Part shown: positions 8,912 through 17,312 of the stretch, piece after piece
Numbering within the stretch: position 1 is the stretch's first letter
How the letters are laid out: each line of letters begins with the position of its first letter
Source of the DNA: Rhodoferax sp.
Lineage (GTDB): Bacteria; Pseudomonadota; Gammaproteobacteria; Burkholderiales; Burkholderiaceae_C
Assembly: GCA_008015235.1 (NCBI GenBank)
Contig: SSFF01000015.1
Span: 90,727 to 154,726, forward strand
Length of the DNA stretch: 64,000 nucleotides
Direction of reading: 5' to 3'
Translations under genes and position numbers: made by a program
Notes under the pieces: generated by a model
Databases searched by the model: none
What the model was told of the DNA's origin: nothing
Seen by the model: the letters and a program-made list of their open reading frames with translations, nothing else

Positions 8912-9532
8912 ATGAAGATCGTATTGGCATCGAACAACCAGGGCAAGCTCAAGGAACTGCAGGCCATGTTCGCCCCTTTGGGCTGTGAACTGGTCAGCCA
9001 GGGCGCGCTCGGCGTGCCCGAGGCGCCTGAGCCCTACAAGACCTTTGTGGAAAACGCCCTGACCAAGGCGCGCAATGCCAGCGCCCACACCGGCCTGCCC
9101 GCCCTGGCCGATGACGCCGGCATTTGCGTCGATGTGTTTGGCGGTCTGCCGGGGGTGGACACCGCCTACTATGCCACCCAGTTTGGCTACGAGAAGAGCG
9201 ACGCCAACAACGTGCGCGCCTTGCTGGAGCAGATGCAACAGCACAGCAACCGCCGTGCTGCCATGGTCAGCACCCTGGTGGCCGTGCGCTCTCCGGCTGA
9301 CCCCGAGCCGCTGATTGCCGTGGGCCGGGTGGCTGGCGAGATCGCCCGCGAACCGCAGGGCAGCAACGGCTTTGGCTTCGACCCCGTGATGTGGATTCCG
9401 GAGTTCGGCAAGACCTTTGCCCAACTGCCGATCGAAGTGAAAAACGCCAACAGCCACCGCGGCCGTGCGGCGCGGGCCATGGTGGCGCTGATGCAGGAAC
9501 GCTGGCTTGGAGCTGCGGCTGCAGCCCTCTGA
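8912..9532 (+). CDS. rdgB: RdgB/HAM1 family XTP/dITP pyrophosphatase
   Basis: 206 residues. It removes ITP, dITP and XTP from nucleotide pools. Family motifs are LASNNQGKLKEL at the N-terminus, the active-site LADDAGICVDVFGGLPGVDTA with metal-binding acids, GFGFDPVMWIPE, and SHRGRA near the C-terminus. The ATG has AGGAGG ten bases upstream, lying inside the repeat copy between rph and rdgB. It is followed 8 bp later by hemW. Confidence 0.96.
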   Translation: MKIVLASNNQGKLKELQAMFAPLGCELVSQGALGVPEAPEPYKTFVENALTKARNASAHTGLPALADDAGICVDVFGGLPGVDTAYYATQFGYEKSDANNVRALLEQMQQHSNRRAAMVSTLVAVRSPADPEPLIAVGRVAGEIAREPQGSNGFGFDPVMWIPEFGKTFAQLPIEVKNANSHRGRAARAMVALMQERWLGAAAAAL

Positions 9533-9540
9533 TCCCGTCC

Positions 9541-10782
9541 ATGCACATACCGATTACCGCCGCAACCCCGCAGGGTGCGGGCCAGGCACAGCAGGATGCA
9601 CAGCACTATATGCGCAGTGGCAGCCTGCAGCTGCAAACCTTGCCGCCGCTGGCGCTGTACGTGCATTTGCCGTGGTGCATCAAGAAGTGCCCCTATTGCG
9701 ACTTCAATTCCCACGCGCATGAGCGGCTGGGTTTGCCGCAGTCGCGCTACATAGACGCCCTGATGGCCGATCTGGAAGCCGCCTTGCCCGCCATCTGGGG
9801 GCGGGGTGTGCACAGCGTGTTCCTCGGGGGCGGCACACCAAGCCTGTTCGACCCGGACGCCATGGACACCCTACTGGCGGGCCTGCGCGCGCGTTTGCCG
9901 CTGGAGCCGGGCTGCGAGATCAGCATGGAGGCCAATCCCGGCACGTTTGAACGCGAGCGCTTTGCGGCCTATGCCCAGGCCGGTGTCACGCGTCTGTCCA
10001 TCGGTGTCCAGAGCTTCAACGATGCTCACCTGCAGGCCCTGGGCCGGGTGCACGACCGTGCCCAGGCCCTGGCCGCGGTGGAGGAGGCGGCCAAGGCGTT
10101 CAAAACCTTCAATCTGGACCTGATGTACGCGCTGCCGGGGCAGAGCTTGGCCCAGTTGCAGGACGACCTGGAAACCGCCCTGGCGTTTGCACCACCGCAT
10201 CTGTCGGTGTACCACCTCACCATCGAACCCAATACGCTGTTTGCCAAGCACCCGCCGCAGGTGCCGGCCGATGACGACGCCTACGACATGCTCGACGCCA
10301 TCACCGCGCGCACCCAGGCGCTGGGCTTGGAGCGCTACGAAGTCTCGGCCTATGCGCGCGATGCCCACCGCTGCCGCCACAACCTGAACTACTGGTTGTT
10401 TGGCGACTACCTCGGTATCGGCGCTGGCGCCCATAGCAAGCTCAGCTTTGCACACCGCGTGGTGCGCCAGGTGCGCCTGCGCGAGCCCCAGCTCTACATG
10501 CAGCAGGCCTTGCAGGGGCGTGCATTGGCGCTGGACGAAGACGTGGCGCGCAGTGACTTGGCCTTCGAGTTCATGCTCAACGCGCTGCGCCTGCGCCATG
10601 GCTTCTCGCTGCGCGACTTCACCGAGCGCACCGGCTTAGGGTTGAATGCCATCGAAGCCGGCCTGCGTGCCGCCGAGGAAAAGGGCCTGATCGAACGGGA
10701 CTTTGCCCGCGTGCGCCCGACCGTGCGCGGCTATGATTTTCTGAGTGACTTGCAGGAACTTTTCCTGTCCAATCCCAGCTAG
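9541..10782 (+). CDS. hemW: HemW-like radical SAM protein (heme chaperone family)
   Basis: 413 residues. The radical-SAM cluster motif CIKKCPYCDF (Cys46, Cys50, Cys53) is present, as are GGGTPSLF, EANPGT, RLSIGVQSF and NLDLMYALPGQ, all typical of the HemN/HemW superfamily. The context next to rdgB, and the lack of the long HemN N-terminal region, indicate HemW, which binds heme and delivers it to respiratory enzymes, rather than a coproporphyrinogen oxidase. The ATG is 8 bp after the rdgB stop, so the two genes are coupled. Confidence 0.9.
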   Translation: MHIPITAATPQGAGQAQQDAQHYMRSGSLQLQTLPPLALYVHLPWCIKKCPYCDFNSHAHERLGLPQSRYIDALMADLEAALPAIWGRGVHSVFLGGGTPSLFDPDAMDTLLAGLRARLPLEPGCEISMEANPGTFERERFAAYAQAGVTRLSIGVQSFNDAHLQALGRVHDRAQALAAVEEAAKAFKTFNLDLMYALPGQSLAQLQDDLETALAFAPPHLSVYHLTIEPNTLFAKHPPQVPADDDAYDMLDAITARTQALGLERYEVSAYARDAHRCRHNLNYWLFGDYLGIGAGAHSKLSFAHRVVRQVRLREPQLYMQQALQGRALALDEDVARSDLAFEFMLNALRLRHGFSLRDFTERTGLGLNAIEAGLRAAEEKGLIERDFARVRPTVRGYDFLSDLQELFLSNPS

Positions 10783-10836
10783 GCACATTCAACAGGGGCT
10801 TTGGCAAGTGGAGGGCCCCGCTGAACAGGAGGCGGC

Positions 10837-11532
10837 ATGTTTTCGGTCTACGGCAAGGTGGGGCGCATGTTCAACGGTTCGCTCGAAGAGCTGCGCCGCA
10901 TTGGCCCCAATTCCGCCCTCAAGGCGGTGCGTGGCGTCCGTGCCGTCGGGCAGGAAGCGGTGGACCACATCGGGATCGACACCCTCAACCCCACGGGCGA
11001 AGGTGGAGCACCGGTGGTGCCCCATCTGCCCGCCGATGTACTGCACAAGTCGGCGGTGGCGGCCTATGAGCAGTCCAGCCATCCTGCACCTTCTCGCCAC
11101 GCGCTGGTGCTGGTGGACTCCATCATGTCGCACTCGGTAGTGACCATCCCGGACACCTTCACGGTCGAGCAGGCCTGGGCGGCCTTGGGTGAGCGTGACA
11201 TTGGCCAGGCACCGGTCGTCAATGCCAAAGGCGTTCTGGTGGGGCTGTTCACCCGCGGTGAGCTGCTGCGTGCCAACCGCCTGCCCAAGGCCGACAGCCA
11301 CCCCCTGGTCTGGCGCGCCTTCATGGCCCGGCCTGTGGCGGATGTGATGTGGAGCCCGGTGGCCAGTGTGGCCCTGGGAACGGACATCCGGCGGGTGGCG
11401 CGGGTATTGCTGGACACCGGCCTGCCGGGCTTGCCGGTGGTCGATGCCGAAGGGCTGGTGATTGGCTTCGTGTCGCGTTCGGACATCCTGCAGGCCGTGG
11501 TCGCGGACCCGCCGCTCGATTTGTGGACGTGA
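10837..11532 (+). CDS. Tandem CBS-domain protein
   Basis: 231 residues. An N-terminal region of about 85 residues with no recognised domain is followed by two CBS motifs: MSHSVVTIPDTFTVEQAWAA...QAPVVNAKGVLVGLFTRGELL and VADVMWSPVASVALGTDIRRVA...GLPVVDAEGLVIGFVSRSDIL. CBS pairs bind adenine nucleotides and act as regulatory modules; no catalytic partner domain is present, so the output is unknown. AGGAGG lies 4-9 bp upstream of the ATG. It trails hemW by 54 bp and converges with the amidotransferase gene (1-bp gap). Confidence 0.88.
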   Translation: MFSVYGKVGRMFNGSLEELRRIGPNSALKAVRGVRAVGQEAVDHIGIDTLNPTGEGGAPVVPHLPADVLHKSAVAAYEQSSHPAPSRHALVLVDSIMSHSVVTIPDTFTVEQAWAALGERDIGQAPVVNAKGVLVGLFTRGELLRANRLPKADSHPLVWRAFMARPVADVMWSPVASVALGTDIRRVARVLLDTGLPGLPVVDAEGLVIGFVSRSDILQAVVADPPLDLWT

Positions 11533-11533
11533 T

Positions 11534-12241
11534 TCAGCGCGGCAAGCCCAGCGCCCAGCGCTGGTAAATGTGGCTGGCCAGTGCCTGGCTGGCCGCAATG
11601 TCCTGAGTCAGGGTGGCAAGGATCGTTTCGGGAGTCTGTACGCCGGGTGAGTTGCTGTCCTGCATTTCCTGGTGGCCTTCGACAATCCAGTCACGCACCT
11701 TGGGCTCGTCCACTTCGCAATGGAACTGCATGCCCAGGTGCCGGTCGCCCAGCACATAGGCCTGGTGGTGGCAGTGCATGCCATGCAGCACCTGGCGCGC
11801 GCCAGGTGGAATGCTGAAGGATTCGCCGTGCCACTGGAACAGCACATGGTCGGGGCCAGGGCCGAACCATTCCTGGGCCAATGCGGCGTCGGTGGCTTGC
11901 AGCGTGCTCCAGCCGATCTCGGCGTGTTCGCTGGCCTGGACGGTACCGCCCAGCGCGCGGCTGATGAGCTGACCGCCCAGGCAATGCCCGATCAAGGGCT
12001 TGTCGCGCGCCACGGCCTCGCGCACCAGGGCAAACAGGTGCGGAAAATAGGGCAGTGGGTCGTTGGCACTCATGGGGCCGCCCAGAATGCACAGACCGCT
12101 GTGCGCGTCCAGGTTGCCGGGCAGGGTGTTGCCCTGGTGCATGGCGTACACGGTGAACGGCAGACCATTCTGCGTGCACCAGGTGGCGAAGAAGCTGGGG
12201 CCGTCGTTGGCGACGTGTTGGACGATGGCAATGGGCAGCAT
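11534..12241 (-). CDS. Class I glutamine amidotransferase-like protein
   Basis: 235 residues. It resembles the GMP-synthase-type amidotransferase domain family. The nucleophile motif is IGHCLGGQLISRALGG (GHCLGG in place of the usual GxCxG), with a catalytic His/Glu near MQFHCEVDE. Such stand-alone proteins are often annotated as type 1 amidotransferases of unknown acceptor or as gamma-glutamyl hydrolases. The start at MLPIAIVQHV is where similarity to the family begins; an upstream in-frame extension has no family resemblance. Confidence 0.85.
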   Translation of the reverse strand: MLPIAIVQHVANDGPSFFATWCTQNGLPFTVYAMHQGNTLPGNLDAHSGLCILGGPMSANDPLPYFPHLFALVREAVARDKPLIGHCLGGQLISRALGGTVQASEHAEIGWSTLQATDAALAQEWFGPGPDHVLFQWHGESFSIPPGARQVLHGMHCHHQAYVLGDRHLGMQFHCEVDEPKVRDWIVEGHQEMQDSNSPGVQTPETILATLTQDIAASQALASHIYQRWALGLPR

Positions 12242-12380
12242 GGTTGGGGCGGCGGCGTGTGGTGCCTTATCTACGGGCTGAACTGAAGTATGGGCGACGC
12301 GAGGAATGCGGCCCAGAACCACCTCTGCTGCAGTGCACAGATCCACCGGGGGAGCAGCATGCCGAGAACCCGGCGCTGGG

Positions 12381-13010
12381 TCAGGCGCTGTCGCGCGCAG
12401 TGAGCAGGGTTTGGAGTTCGTGCATGAAACGTTCGACGCATACATCTACCGGCCAGGGCTCCCACGGGGTACCGCCGTACACGGCGCACAAGGGGTCGGT
12501 ATCCAGCGGAGCGACCTCAATGCCCAGCACCGAGCGCACCTCTTCGCGCGCCCAGCCGGCCACGTGGATGGCTTCGCTGGCGGCGGCCAGGATGTCGGCT
12601 TTCTTGTGGCGCGCCTTGTCCTGTGCGTTCCACCAGGGAATACCGTATTTGGCAAACAGCACTTTCTGCATGCGGTCCATCAATGCCAGGAAGGAGTCGC
12701 CGAGCAGGGGCTTGAGCGGGGATATCGGGTCGAAACCGAGCAAGCCTTCCTCGGCGTCGTGCAACAGTTCGCGCAGCTGCGCCATCGGACTCAGGGTGCT
12801 CTGGTTGCGGCGGATCTGCAGCACCAGCAAGGAGTGTTGGGCCACCGACATGGGTAGCGGCCAGCGCGAATGCCCGCCCCAGCGGAAGGTCCGAGCCAGG
12901 CCCAGGGCCAGGTCGGTGTCGTCGATGTCGGCAAAGGTCGGGTTGTTGAGGTCGATGCGCCGCCCCGACGGCAGTCGCACCCAGGCGCGTTGTGGCGATG
13001 CTGAAGACAT
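12381..13010 (-). CDS. HD-domain phosphohydrolase (YfbR-like)
   Basis: 209 residues. It carries an HD metal-binding constellation: VAQHSLLV, the paired LLHDAEE (His-Asp) and a distal Asp. This arrangement resembles small HD hydrolases related to 5'-nucleotidase YfbR, but a precise substrate cannot be assigned. The start codon lies only about 10 bp from the tRNA-Ser terminator, so its own promoter would have to overlap tRNA-Ser, or it is expressed by terminator read-through. The amidotransferase gene follows 139 bp downstream on the same strand. Confidence 0.82.
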   Translation of the reverse strand: MSSASPQRAWVRLPSGRRIDLNNPTFADIDDTDLALGLARTFRWGGHSRWPLPMSVAQHSLLVLQIRRNQSTLSPMAQLRELLHDAEEGLLGFDPISPLKPLLGDSFLALMDRMQKVLFAKYGIPWWNAQDKARHKKADILAAASEAIHVAGWAREEVRSVLGIEVAPLDTDPLCAVYGGTPWEPWPVDVCVERFMHELQTLLTARDSA

Positions 13011-13020
13011 GGCTGGCGGA

Positions 13021-13056
13021 AAGAAAAAGCCCCAAGTGCAAAGGGCACTTGGGGCT
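13021..13056 (-). terminator. Terminator after tRNA-Ser
   Basis: A perfect 12-bp stem (AGCCCCAAGTGC / GCACTTGGGGCT) with a 5-nt loop is followed by TTTTTC on the minus strand. It lies directly downstream of tRNA-Ser and just upstream of the HD phosphohydrolase start. Confidence 0.93.
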
Positions 13057-13063
13057 GACATTT

Positions 13064-13153
13064 TGGCGGAAGCTGTGAGATTCGAACTCACGGAGGGGTT
13101 AAACCCTCGCCGGTTTTCAAGACCGGTGCCTTAAACCGCTCGGCCAAGCTTCC
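13064..13153 (-). tRNA. tRNA-Ser (anticodon TGA)
   Basis: A 90-nt type II tRNA with the long variable arm expected for serine. The acceptor GGAAGCT pairs with AGCTTCC, followed by discriminator G and encoded CCA. The anticodon loop CTTGAAA gives TGA, reading TCA/TCG. The T-loop GTTCGAATC is present. A strong terminator follows. Confidence 0.97.
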
Positions 13154-13230
13154 AGAAGCTGACGATTCTACCCAACATTCACGTATGCCAGAGGGGCTTG
13201 CCCTGCAGCGTGGCCTGCGACAATGTGCGC

Positions 13231-13500
13231 ATGTCTTCCGATTCACCCCCCGAACCAAGCGCTCCTGCACAGCCCCGTAATCCCCTGCACGGGGTGACAC
13301 TGCAGGCTTTGTTGGAATCGCTGGTGGACTACTATGGCTGGGAGGGTCTGGCCCAGCGCATTCCGGTGCGTTGCTTCAGTTCGGACCCGAGCATCAAGTC
13401 CAGCCTCACGTTTTTGCGCAAGACCCCTTGGGCCCGTGAAAAAGTCGAAGGGCTGTACCTAGCCACTTTGCGGGCCCACGCCAAACGCCTAAAACCCTAA
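13231..13500 (+). CDS. VF530-family small DNA-binding protein
   Basis: 89 residues. After a proline-rich N-terminus, the sequence matches the VF530 (DUF2132) pattern: [49 protein letters not shown] solved family member was described as a putative dsDNA-binding fold. Function is unknown. The start at MSSDSP is the first Met consistent with family length; an alternative start 33 bp upstream is possible. It is a monocistronic-looking gene between tRNA-Ser and the cytochrome b561 promoter region. Confidence 0.85.
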   Translation: MSSDSPPEPSAPAQPRNPLHGVTLQALLESLVDYYGWEGLAQRIPVRCFSSDPSIKSSLTFLRKTPWAREKVEGLYLATLRAHAKRLKP

Positions 13501-13526
13501 AAAAATTGAGCATTTGGGCTTCTTGA

Positions 13527-13543
13527 GTTCGAAAATTTCGAAC
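13527..13543. promoter_or_regulatory. 17-bp perfect inverted repeat upstream of cytochrome b561
   Basis: GTTCGAAA-A-TTTCGAAC is an 8-1-8 perfect dyad centred about 65 bp upstream of the b561 start codon in an AT-rich stretch. Its size and placement suggest a transcription-factor operator for the b561-yceI-yceI unit; the factor is not identifiable from sequence. Confidence 0.55.
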
Positions 13544-13599
13544 AAGATCATCAAATCGTTTTAAAAACAGCGGAAATTGGGCGGCCTACACTGCAGGCC

Positions 13600-14163
13600 A
13601 TGACACGCACCGACCGTTCCGCTTCCCGCTATACCGCCACGGCCATCGTCCTGCACTGGGTGCTGGCATTGGGTCTGGTAGGTCTGTTTGCCATGGGCCT
13701 GTACATGGCCGATCTGCCTTTTTCACCCCAGCGACTCAAGCTGTACAACTGGCACAAGTGGGCGGGGGTGACGGTGTTGTTCTTGTCGGTGTTGCGCCTG
13801 CTGTGGCGCCTGACACACCCGGCGCCAAGCTTGCCCGCAAGCATGGCGGCCGCCATGCCGCAGTGGCAGTACCGTGCCTACCACGCCACCCACGTGGCAC
13901 TCTATGCGCTGTTCTTCATTGTGCCCCTGGTGGGCTGGGCCTACAGCTCGGCGGCAGGCTTTCCGATTGTCCTGTTCGGCGTGCTGCCCTTGCCGGATTT
14001 TGTGGCCGCAGACAAGGCCCTGGCCGAGTTGATCAAGCCCTGGCACGAAATCAGCGCATTTGCCCTGGCCGGTTTGGTGGTATTGCATGTGGCTGCTGCA
14101 CTCAAACACCATTTCATCGACAAAGACGGTCTCATGGACCGCATGCGACCCGGCCGCGGCTGA
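13600..14163 (+). CDS. Cytochrome b561 (prokaryotic, b-type diheme membrane protein)
   Basis: 187 residues with four hydrophobic segments (about 15-35, 50-68, 90-115, 145-165). Candidate heme-ligand histidines are in VLHWVL, NWHKWAG, YHATHVALY and VVLHVAAALKHHF. Family members transfer electrons in the inner membrane, often with quinones. Immediately downstream are two YceI proteins (isoprenoid-binding periplasmic lipocalins), a frequent genomic pairing that suggests a shared quinone or isoprenoid function. A 17-bp palindrome lies in its promoter region. Confidence 0.92.
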   Translation: MTRTDRSASRYTATAIVLHWVLALGLVGLFAMGLYMADLPFSPQRLKLYNWHKWAGVTVLFLSVLRLLWRLTHPAPSLPASMAAAMPQWQYRAYHATHVALYALFFIVPLVGWAYSSAAGFPIVLFGVLPLPDFVAADKALAELIKPWHEISAFALAGLVVLHVAAALKHHFIDKDGLMDRMRPGRG

Positions 14164-14196
14164 TGGCCTACCTACCAATTGAATAAGGAACCCACC

Positions 14197-14772
14197 ATGT
14201 CCCCACAGATTCGTGCATTGACAGCTGCCGCTGCCCTGGCGCTCCTGGCTGCCAGCCCACTGGCCCAGGCCCAGCAAAAGTTGGTCCCCGCCCAGAGTGA
14301 GATCGTGTTCGTGAGCAAGCAGATGGGCGTGCCGGTGGAGGGCCGATTCAAGAAGTTCGATGCCCAGATCGCCTTCGATCCCGCCAAGCCCGATACCAGC
14401 AAAATCGCCTTCACGGTGGACATCGCCAGTGCCACGCTGGGTGTGCCGGAGTCCGATGCCGAACTGCCCAAGGCCACGTGGTTCAACACGGCCAAGTTTC
14501 CGCAGGCCACCTTCCAGTCCACCACGGTCAAGGGCCTGGGGGGCGGCAAATTCGAAGTCAGCGGCAAGCTCGCCATCAAGGGCAGCAGCCGCGATGTCGT
14601 GGTTCCGGTGGCCTTGGCCCAAAGTGGAGCCACCACCACCGTAACCGGTACCTTTCCGCTCAAGCGTCTGGCCTTCAAGATCGGCGAAAACGAGTGGGCC
14701 GACACCTCCATGGTGGCCGACGATGTGCAGGTCAAGTTCAAGCTCGCGCTCACCGGCGTCGGCAAGATCTGA
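14197..14772 (+). CDS. YceI-family periplasmic protein (first copy)
   Basis: 191 residues. An N-terminal signal peptide (about residues 1-25, cleaving near AQA) leads into the YceI lipocalin-like domain: FDAQIAFDPAKPDTSKIAFTVD, FPQATFQSTTVKGLGGGKFE and VSGKLAIKGSSRDVVVPVAL. YceI proteins bind polyisoprenoids such as ubiquinone-8. AAGGAA lies 7-12 bp upstream of the ATG. Tandem with the next gene and downstream of cytochrome b561, probably one operon. Confidence 0.92.
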   Translation: MSPQIRALTAAAALALLAASPLAQAQQKLVPAQSEIVFVSKQMGVPVEGRFKKFDAQIAFDPAKPDTSKIAFTVDIASATLGVPESDAELPKATWFNTAKFPQATFQSTTVKGLGGGKFEVSGKLAIKGSSRDVVVPVALAQSGATTTVTGTFPLKRLAFKIGENEWADTSMVADDVQVKFKLALTGVGKI

Positions 14773-14820
14773 GTGATCCCAATTTCCCTTTTCTTTACCA
14801 ACCCCAACCAGGAGTTATTC

Positions 14821-15390
14821 ATGCGTACTTCCATCCTTGCTGCCGCTTTGGCACTGTCTGCTTTCGCTGGTGCGGCCAACGCTGCCGACTCTTATGCGAT
14901 TGACCCATCGCACACTTTCCCCCGCTTCTCCTACAACCACCTGGGCCTGTCCACCCAGCAAAGCCGCTTCAACAACACCACCGGCACGGTGACCTTTGAC
15001 AAGGCCGCCAAGACCGGCTCGGTGGATGTGTTGATCGACATGAAGGCCGTGGACACAGGTTTTGCCGCTTTCAACGGCCACATCCAGGGCGAAGACTTCC
15101 TGGACACCGCCAAGTTCCCTACCGCCACGTTCAAGTCCACCAAGGTGGTGTTTGAAGGCGACAAGCCCGCTGCGGTCGAAGGCAACCTGACCATCAAGGG
15201 CGTGACCAAGCCAGTGACCCTGAAGATCAACAACTTCGTGGCCACCCAGCACCCCATGATGAAGAAGGACGTGATTGCCGCCGACGCGGTGACCACCATC
15301 AAGCGCACCGAATTCAACGCTGGCAAGTACGCGCCTTACGTGGGTGATGAGGTGACCATCACCATCGCCATCGAAGCGATCAAGCAATAA
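14821..15390 (+). CDS. YceI-family periplasmic protein (second copy)
   Basis: 189 residues. A signal peptide ends near ANAA (about residue 21), and the mature domain starts with YAIDPSHTFPRFSYNHLG, a classic YceI opening with the conserved His. KFPTATFKSTKVVFEGDKPA and NLTIKGVTKPVTLKI follow. It is more canonical than the preceding paralogue and diverged enough from it that the duplication is old. AGGAG precedes the ATG. It ends in a terminator at 15426. Confidence 0.94.
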   Translation: MRTSILAAALALSAFAGAANAADSYAIDPSHTFPRFSYNHLGLSTQQSRFNNTTGTVTFDKAAKTGSVDVLIDMKAVDTGFAAFNGHIQGEDFLDTAKFPTATFKSTKVVFEGDKPAAVEGNLTIKGVTKPVTLKINNFVATQHPMMKKDVIAADAVTTIKRTEFNAGKYAPYVGDEVTITIAIEAIKQ

Positions 15391-15425
15391 GCGGTATGGC
15401 TGCTGCGGCAGCTGTTTGCCCCCAG

Positions 15426-15450
15426 GCCAGCCACAGTGCTGGCTTTTTTA
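15426..15450 (+). terminator. Terminator after the yceI pair
   Basis: GCCAGC / GCTGGC stem with a 6-nt loop followed by TTTTTTA. It closes the b561-yceI-yceI unit and lies against the repeat copy R2 that reaches into the converging gene. Confidence 0.75.
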
Positions 15451-15452
15451 TT

Positions 15453-15510
15453 GGCCAAAATGGTCAATTCCCGGCGTGTATAAAGCAGATTCTGCTATTG
15501 AAGTGATAGC
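15453..15510 (-). repeat. Dispersed ~57-bp repeat, copy R2
   Basis: On the minus strand the copy runs GCTATCACTTCAATAGC, then AGAATCTGC, and ends in ATTTTGGCC. It contains the last codons and stop of the receiver-TPR gene (C-terminus SLSLQ), closely paralleling the SLSN ending that copy R1 gives to Rph. Confidence 0.6.
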
Positions 15511-17201
15511 GATTGGGTGGCGGCCGCAGCCTTGTATTTCTCCACCATCCTCTCAGGGGGCGGGCGCGTGCCGGTGCGCAGCGCCAGGCCGCCGGCCTGG
15601 CGTTTGGGGTCACCCAGGGTGGCTTTGCTGGAGGCCAGGCTGACGCCGCCCAAGCGGCGCAATTCCTGCACTTCCTCACCGATGGCTTGGGCATCGGCGA
15701 TTTTGGCGCCGTGCTTTTGCAGCACCTGCCAGGCGTTGTCGATCAGGCGCGCACTGAGGGTTTCGCGACCATGCAAGACCAGGTTCTTCACCGCCGCTGT
15801 GGGGTTGCCCGACATGCTCAGTGACATGGCCACTTCGGCCATTTCCAGCACCTTGGTCTGGCAGTCGCGCAGGCGTGCTTCGTAGGGCGGGTGAAGCTTG
15901 GCACTGCCCGCCAGCAGTTCGGTCAGGGAGCGGTTGTTGCAAAAGCGCATGCCCAGCATGTTGATGACGGCGTCGACCTCGTCGAGCTGGATCGAACGTG
16001 TGGCCAGGTGGCACATGAGAGCCACCAAGTTGGACGCCGATTCAAAGTCGAAATCGGGGTTTCTGATGGTCTTGCACTGCTGGCGCACGGCATCGACCGA
16101 GGCGGCGAACTGGCTCTGCAGAATCAGGTTCAGGGTCTGCACGATGGCCGTCAGCCGCAGCAGGCGCGGGTTGTCGCTCTGGCGCTCCTGCAGGCGCAGG
16201 AAGTCGTCGTAGCAGCGCTGCAGGCCCTTGCGGTCGTTCAGCTCAAGCCGCGTGAAGGCCAGCAGCACCAGGGTTTGCGGATCGAACATTTTAGAGTCCA
16301 GGCCCATGCGCACGGTCTTGTCGAGCAAGGGCTCGGCGTCCTTGTGGTCGCCGGCGTAGTAGGTCATCATGGCCAGGCTCTGCACCCGCGTAATGGCATG
16401 CGGGGTCAGTGTGGCGGCCATCTTGTAGGTTTCCAGGGCCTTGTCGAACTTGCCCAGTTCGATCTGGGCGCGACCCATCACATCGTAGGCATCGGCATAG
16501 CTGCCGTCCGAACTGATCAGGTTCTCCAAGGTGCTGGTGGCCTGGGCCACCTGGCCGGCATCGAGTTGGGCCCGTGCCACCCCAAGCCGCGCCCACGGCA
16601 GGGTCTTGGCTTCGACCACGGCCTTGTAGAGCTGTTGGGCATCGAGCGGCCTCTGCAGGCGCAGCAGTAGTTCGGCGCCTACGCGGGCCGCATAGAGCCA
16701 GAACTTGCCCTTGGACTCGAAGCGCTCCATGCACAGATTGGCGGCATCTTCAAAGCGTTCGGCGTCCACGGCCTGGAAGATTTCTTTCAGCGACTCCTTG
16801 CGCACCCGCGCCGCGTGCAGGCGCTCGGCCAGGTGTGTGGCCTTGTGCGGTTTGAGCAGGTAGCCGTCCAGCGCGGATTCGGCCGCTTCGGCCACCTTGG
16901 CGTAGGTGGCTTCGGCGGTGATCATGATGAACACCGTCGAGAAGGGCAGTAGTTGGTTGCGGCGCAGGTCGTCGAGCAGGTCCTGCCCGGTCATGGCATC
17001 GGTGGTGAAGTGCTGTTCGCACAGTACGAAGTCAAAGCTGCGGAACTCCAACTGGCGCCGTGCATCCTGTGCCCTGGCGGCCTGCGCCACGGTGCCGACA
17101 CCGAAGTCGCGCAGCTGCGAAATCAGGATGGAGCGCGAGGTGGGATTGGCATCCACCACCAGGGCAGAGCACGAGGACAGATCGTCCGCAATCAATCGCA
17201 T
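15495..17201 (-). CDS. Receiver-domain/TPR protein with atypical receiver
   Basis: 568 residues. Residues about 12-130 form a CheY-like receiver (VVDANPTSRSILISQL, FIMITAEATYAKVAEA, DGYLLKPH with the conserved Lys). The phosphoacceptor position reads FDFVLCEQHF, so Glu62 replaces the usual Asp. From about residue 150 to 330 there are TPR-type helical repeats (ADAYDVMGRAQIELGKFDKALETYK), followed by an alpha-helical C-terminal region. No DNA-binding or enzymatic output domain is visible. Similar REC-TPR proteins occur in Pseudomonas-type c-di-GMP and motility networks, but the role here is unknown. The C-terminus is encoded by repeat R2. Confidence 0.88.
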   Translation of the reverse strand: MRLIADDLSSCSALVVDANPTSRSILISQLRDFGVGTVAQAARAQDARRQLEFRSFDFVLCEQHFTTDAMTGQDLLDDLRRNQLLPFSTVFIMITAEATYAKVAEAAESALDGYLLKPHKATHLAERLHAARVRKESLKEIFQAVDAERFEDAANLCMERFESKGKFWLYAARVGAELLLRLQRPLDAQQLYKAVVEAKTLPWARLGVARAQLDAGQVAQATSTLENLISSDGSYADAYDVMGRAQIELGKFDKALETYKMAATLTPHAITRVQSLAMMTYYAGDHKDAEPLLDKTVRMGLDSKMFDPQTLVLLAFTRLELNDRKGLQRCYDDFLRLQERQSDNPRLLRLTAIVQTLNLILQSQFAASVDAVRQQCKTIRNPDFDFESASNLVALMCHLATRSIQLDEVDAVINMLGMRFCNNRSLTELLAGSAKLHPPYEARLRDCQTKVLEMAEVAMSLSMSGNPTAAVKNLVLHGRETLSARLIDNAWQVLQKHGAKIADAQAIGEEVQELRRLGGVSLASSKATLGDPKRQAGGLALRTGTRPPPERMVEKYKAAAATQSLSLQ

Positions 17202-17204
17202 GGC

Positions 17205-17249
17205 TTATTCGGTCTTGGTCTTCTTCGGCATGGTCCAACACCATGGCAT
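17205..17249 (-). CDS. Possible 14-codon upstream ORF of the receiver-TPR gene
   Basis: A short frame (MPWCWTMPKKTKTE) ends with TAA three bases before the ATG of the receiver-TPR gene. It has no strong Shine-Dalgarno and could be chance. It is recorded because its stop sits at a spacing that would permit translational coupling. Confidence 0.15.
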   Translation of the reverse strand: MPWCWTMPKKTKTE

Positions 17250-17312
17250 TTCTTTCACAGCGTCCCTTATACCCTTTCTGTTACGAAATTGATAGCGCAA
17301 TGACCCGCAGGC

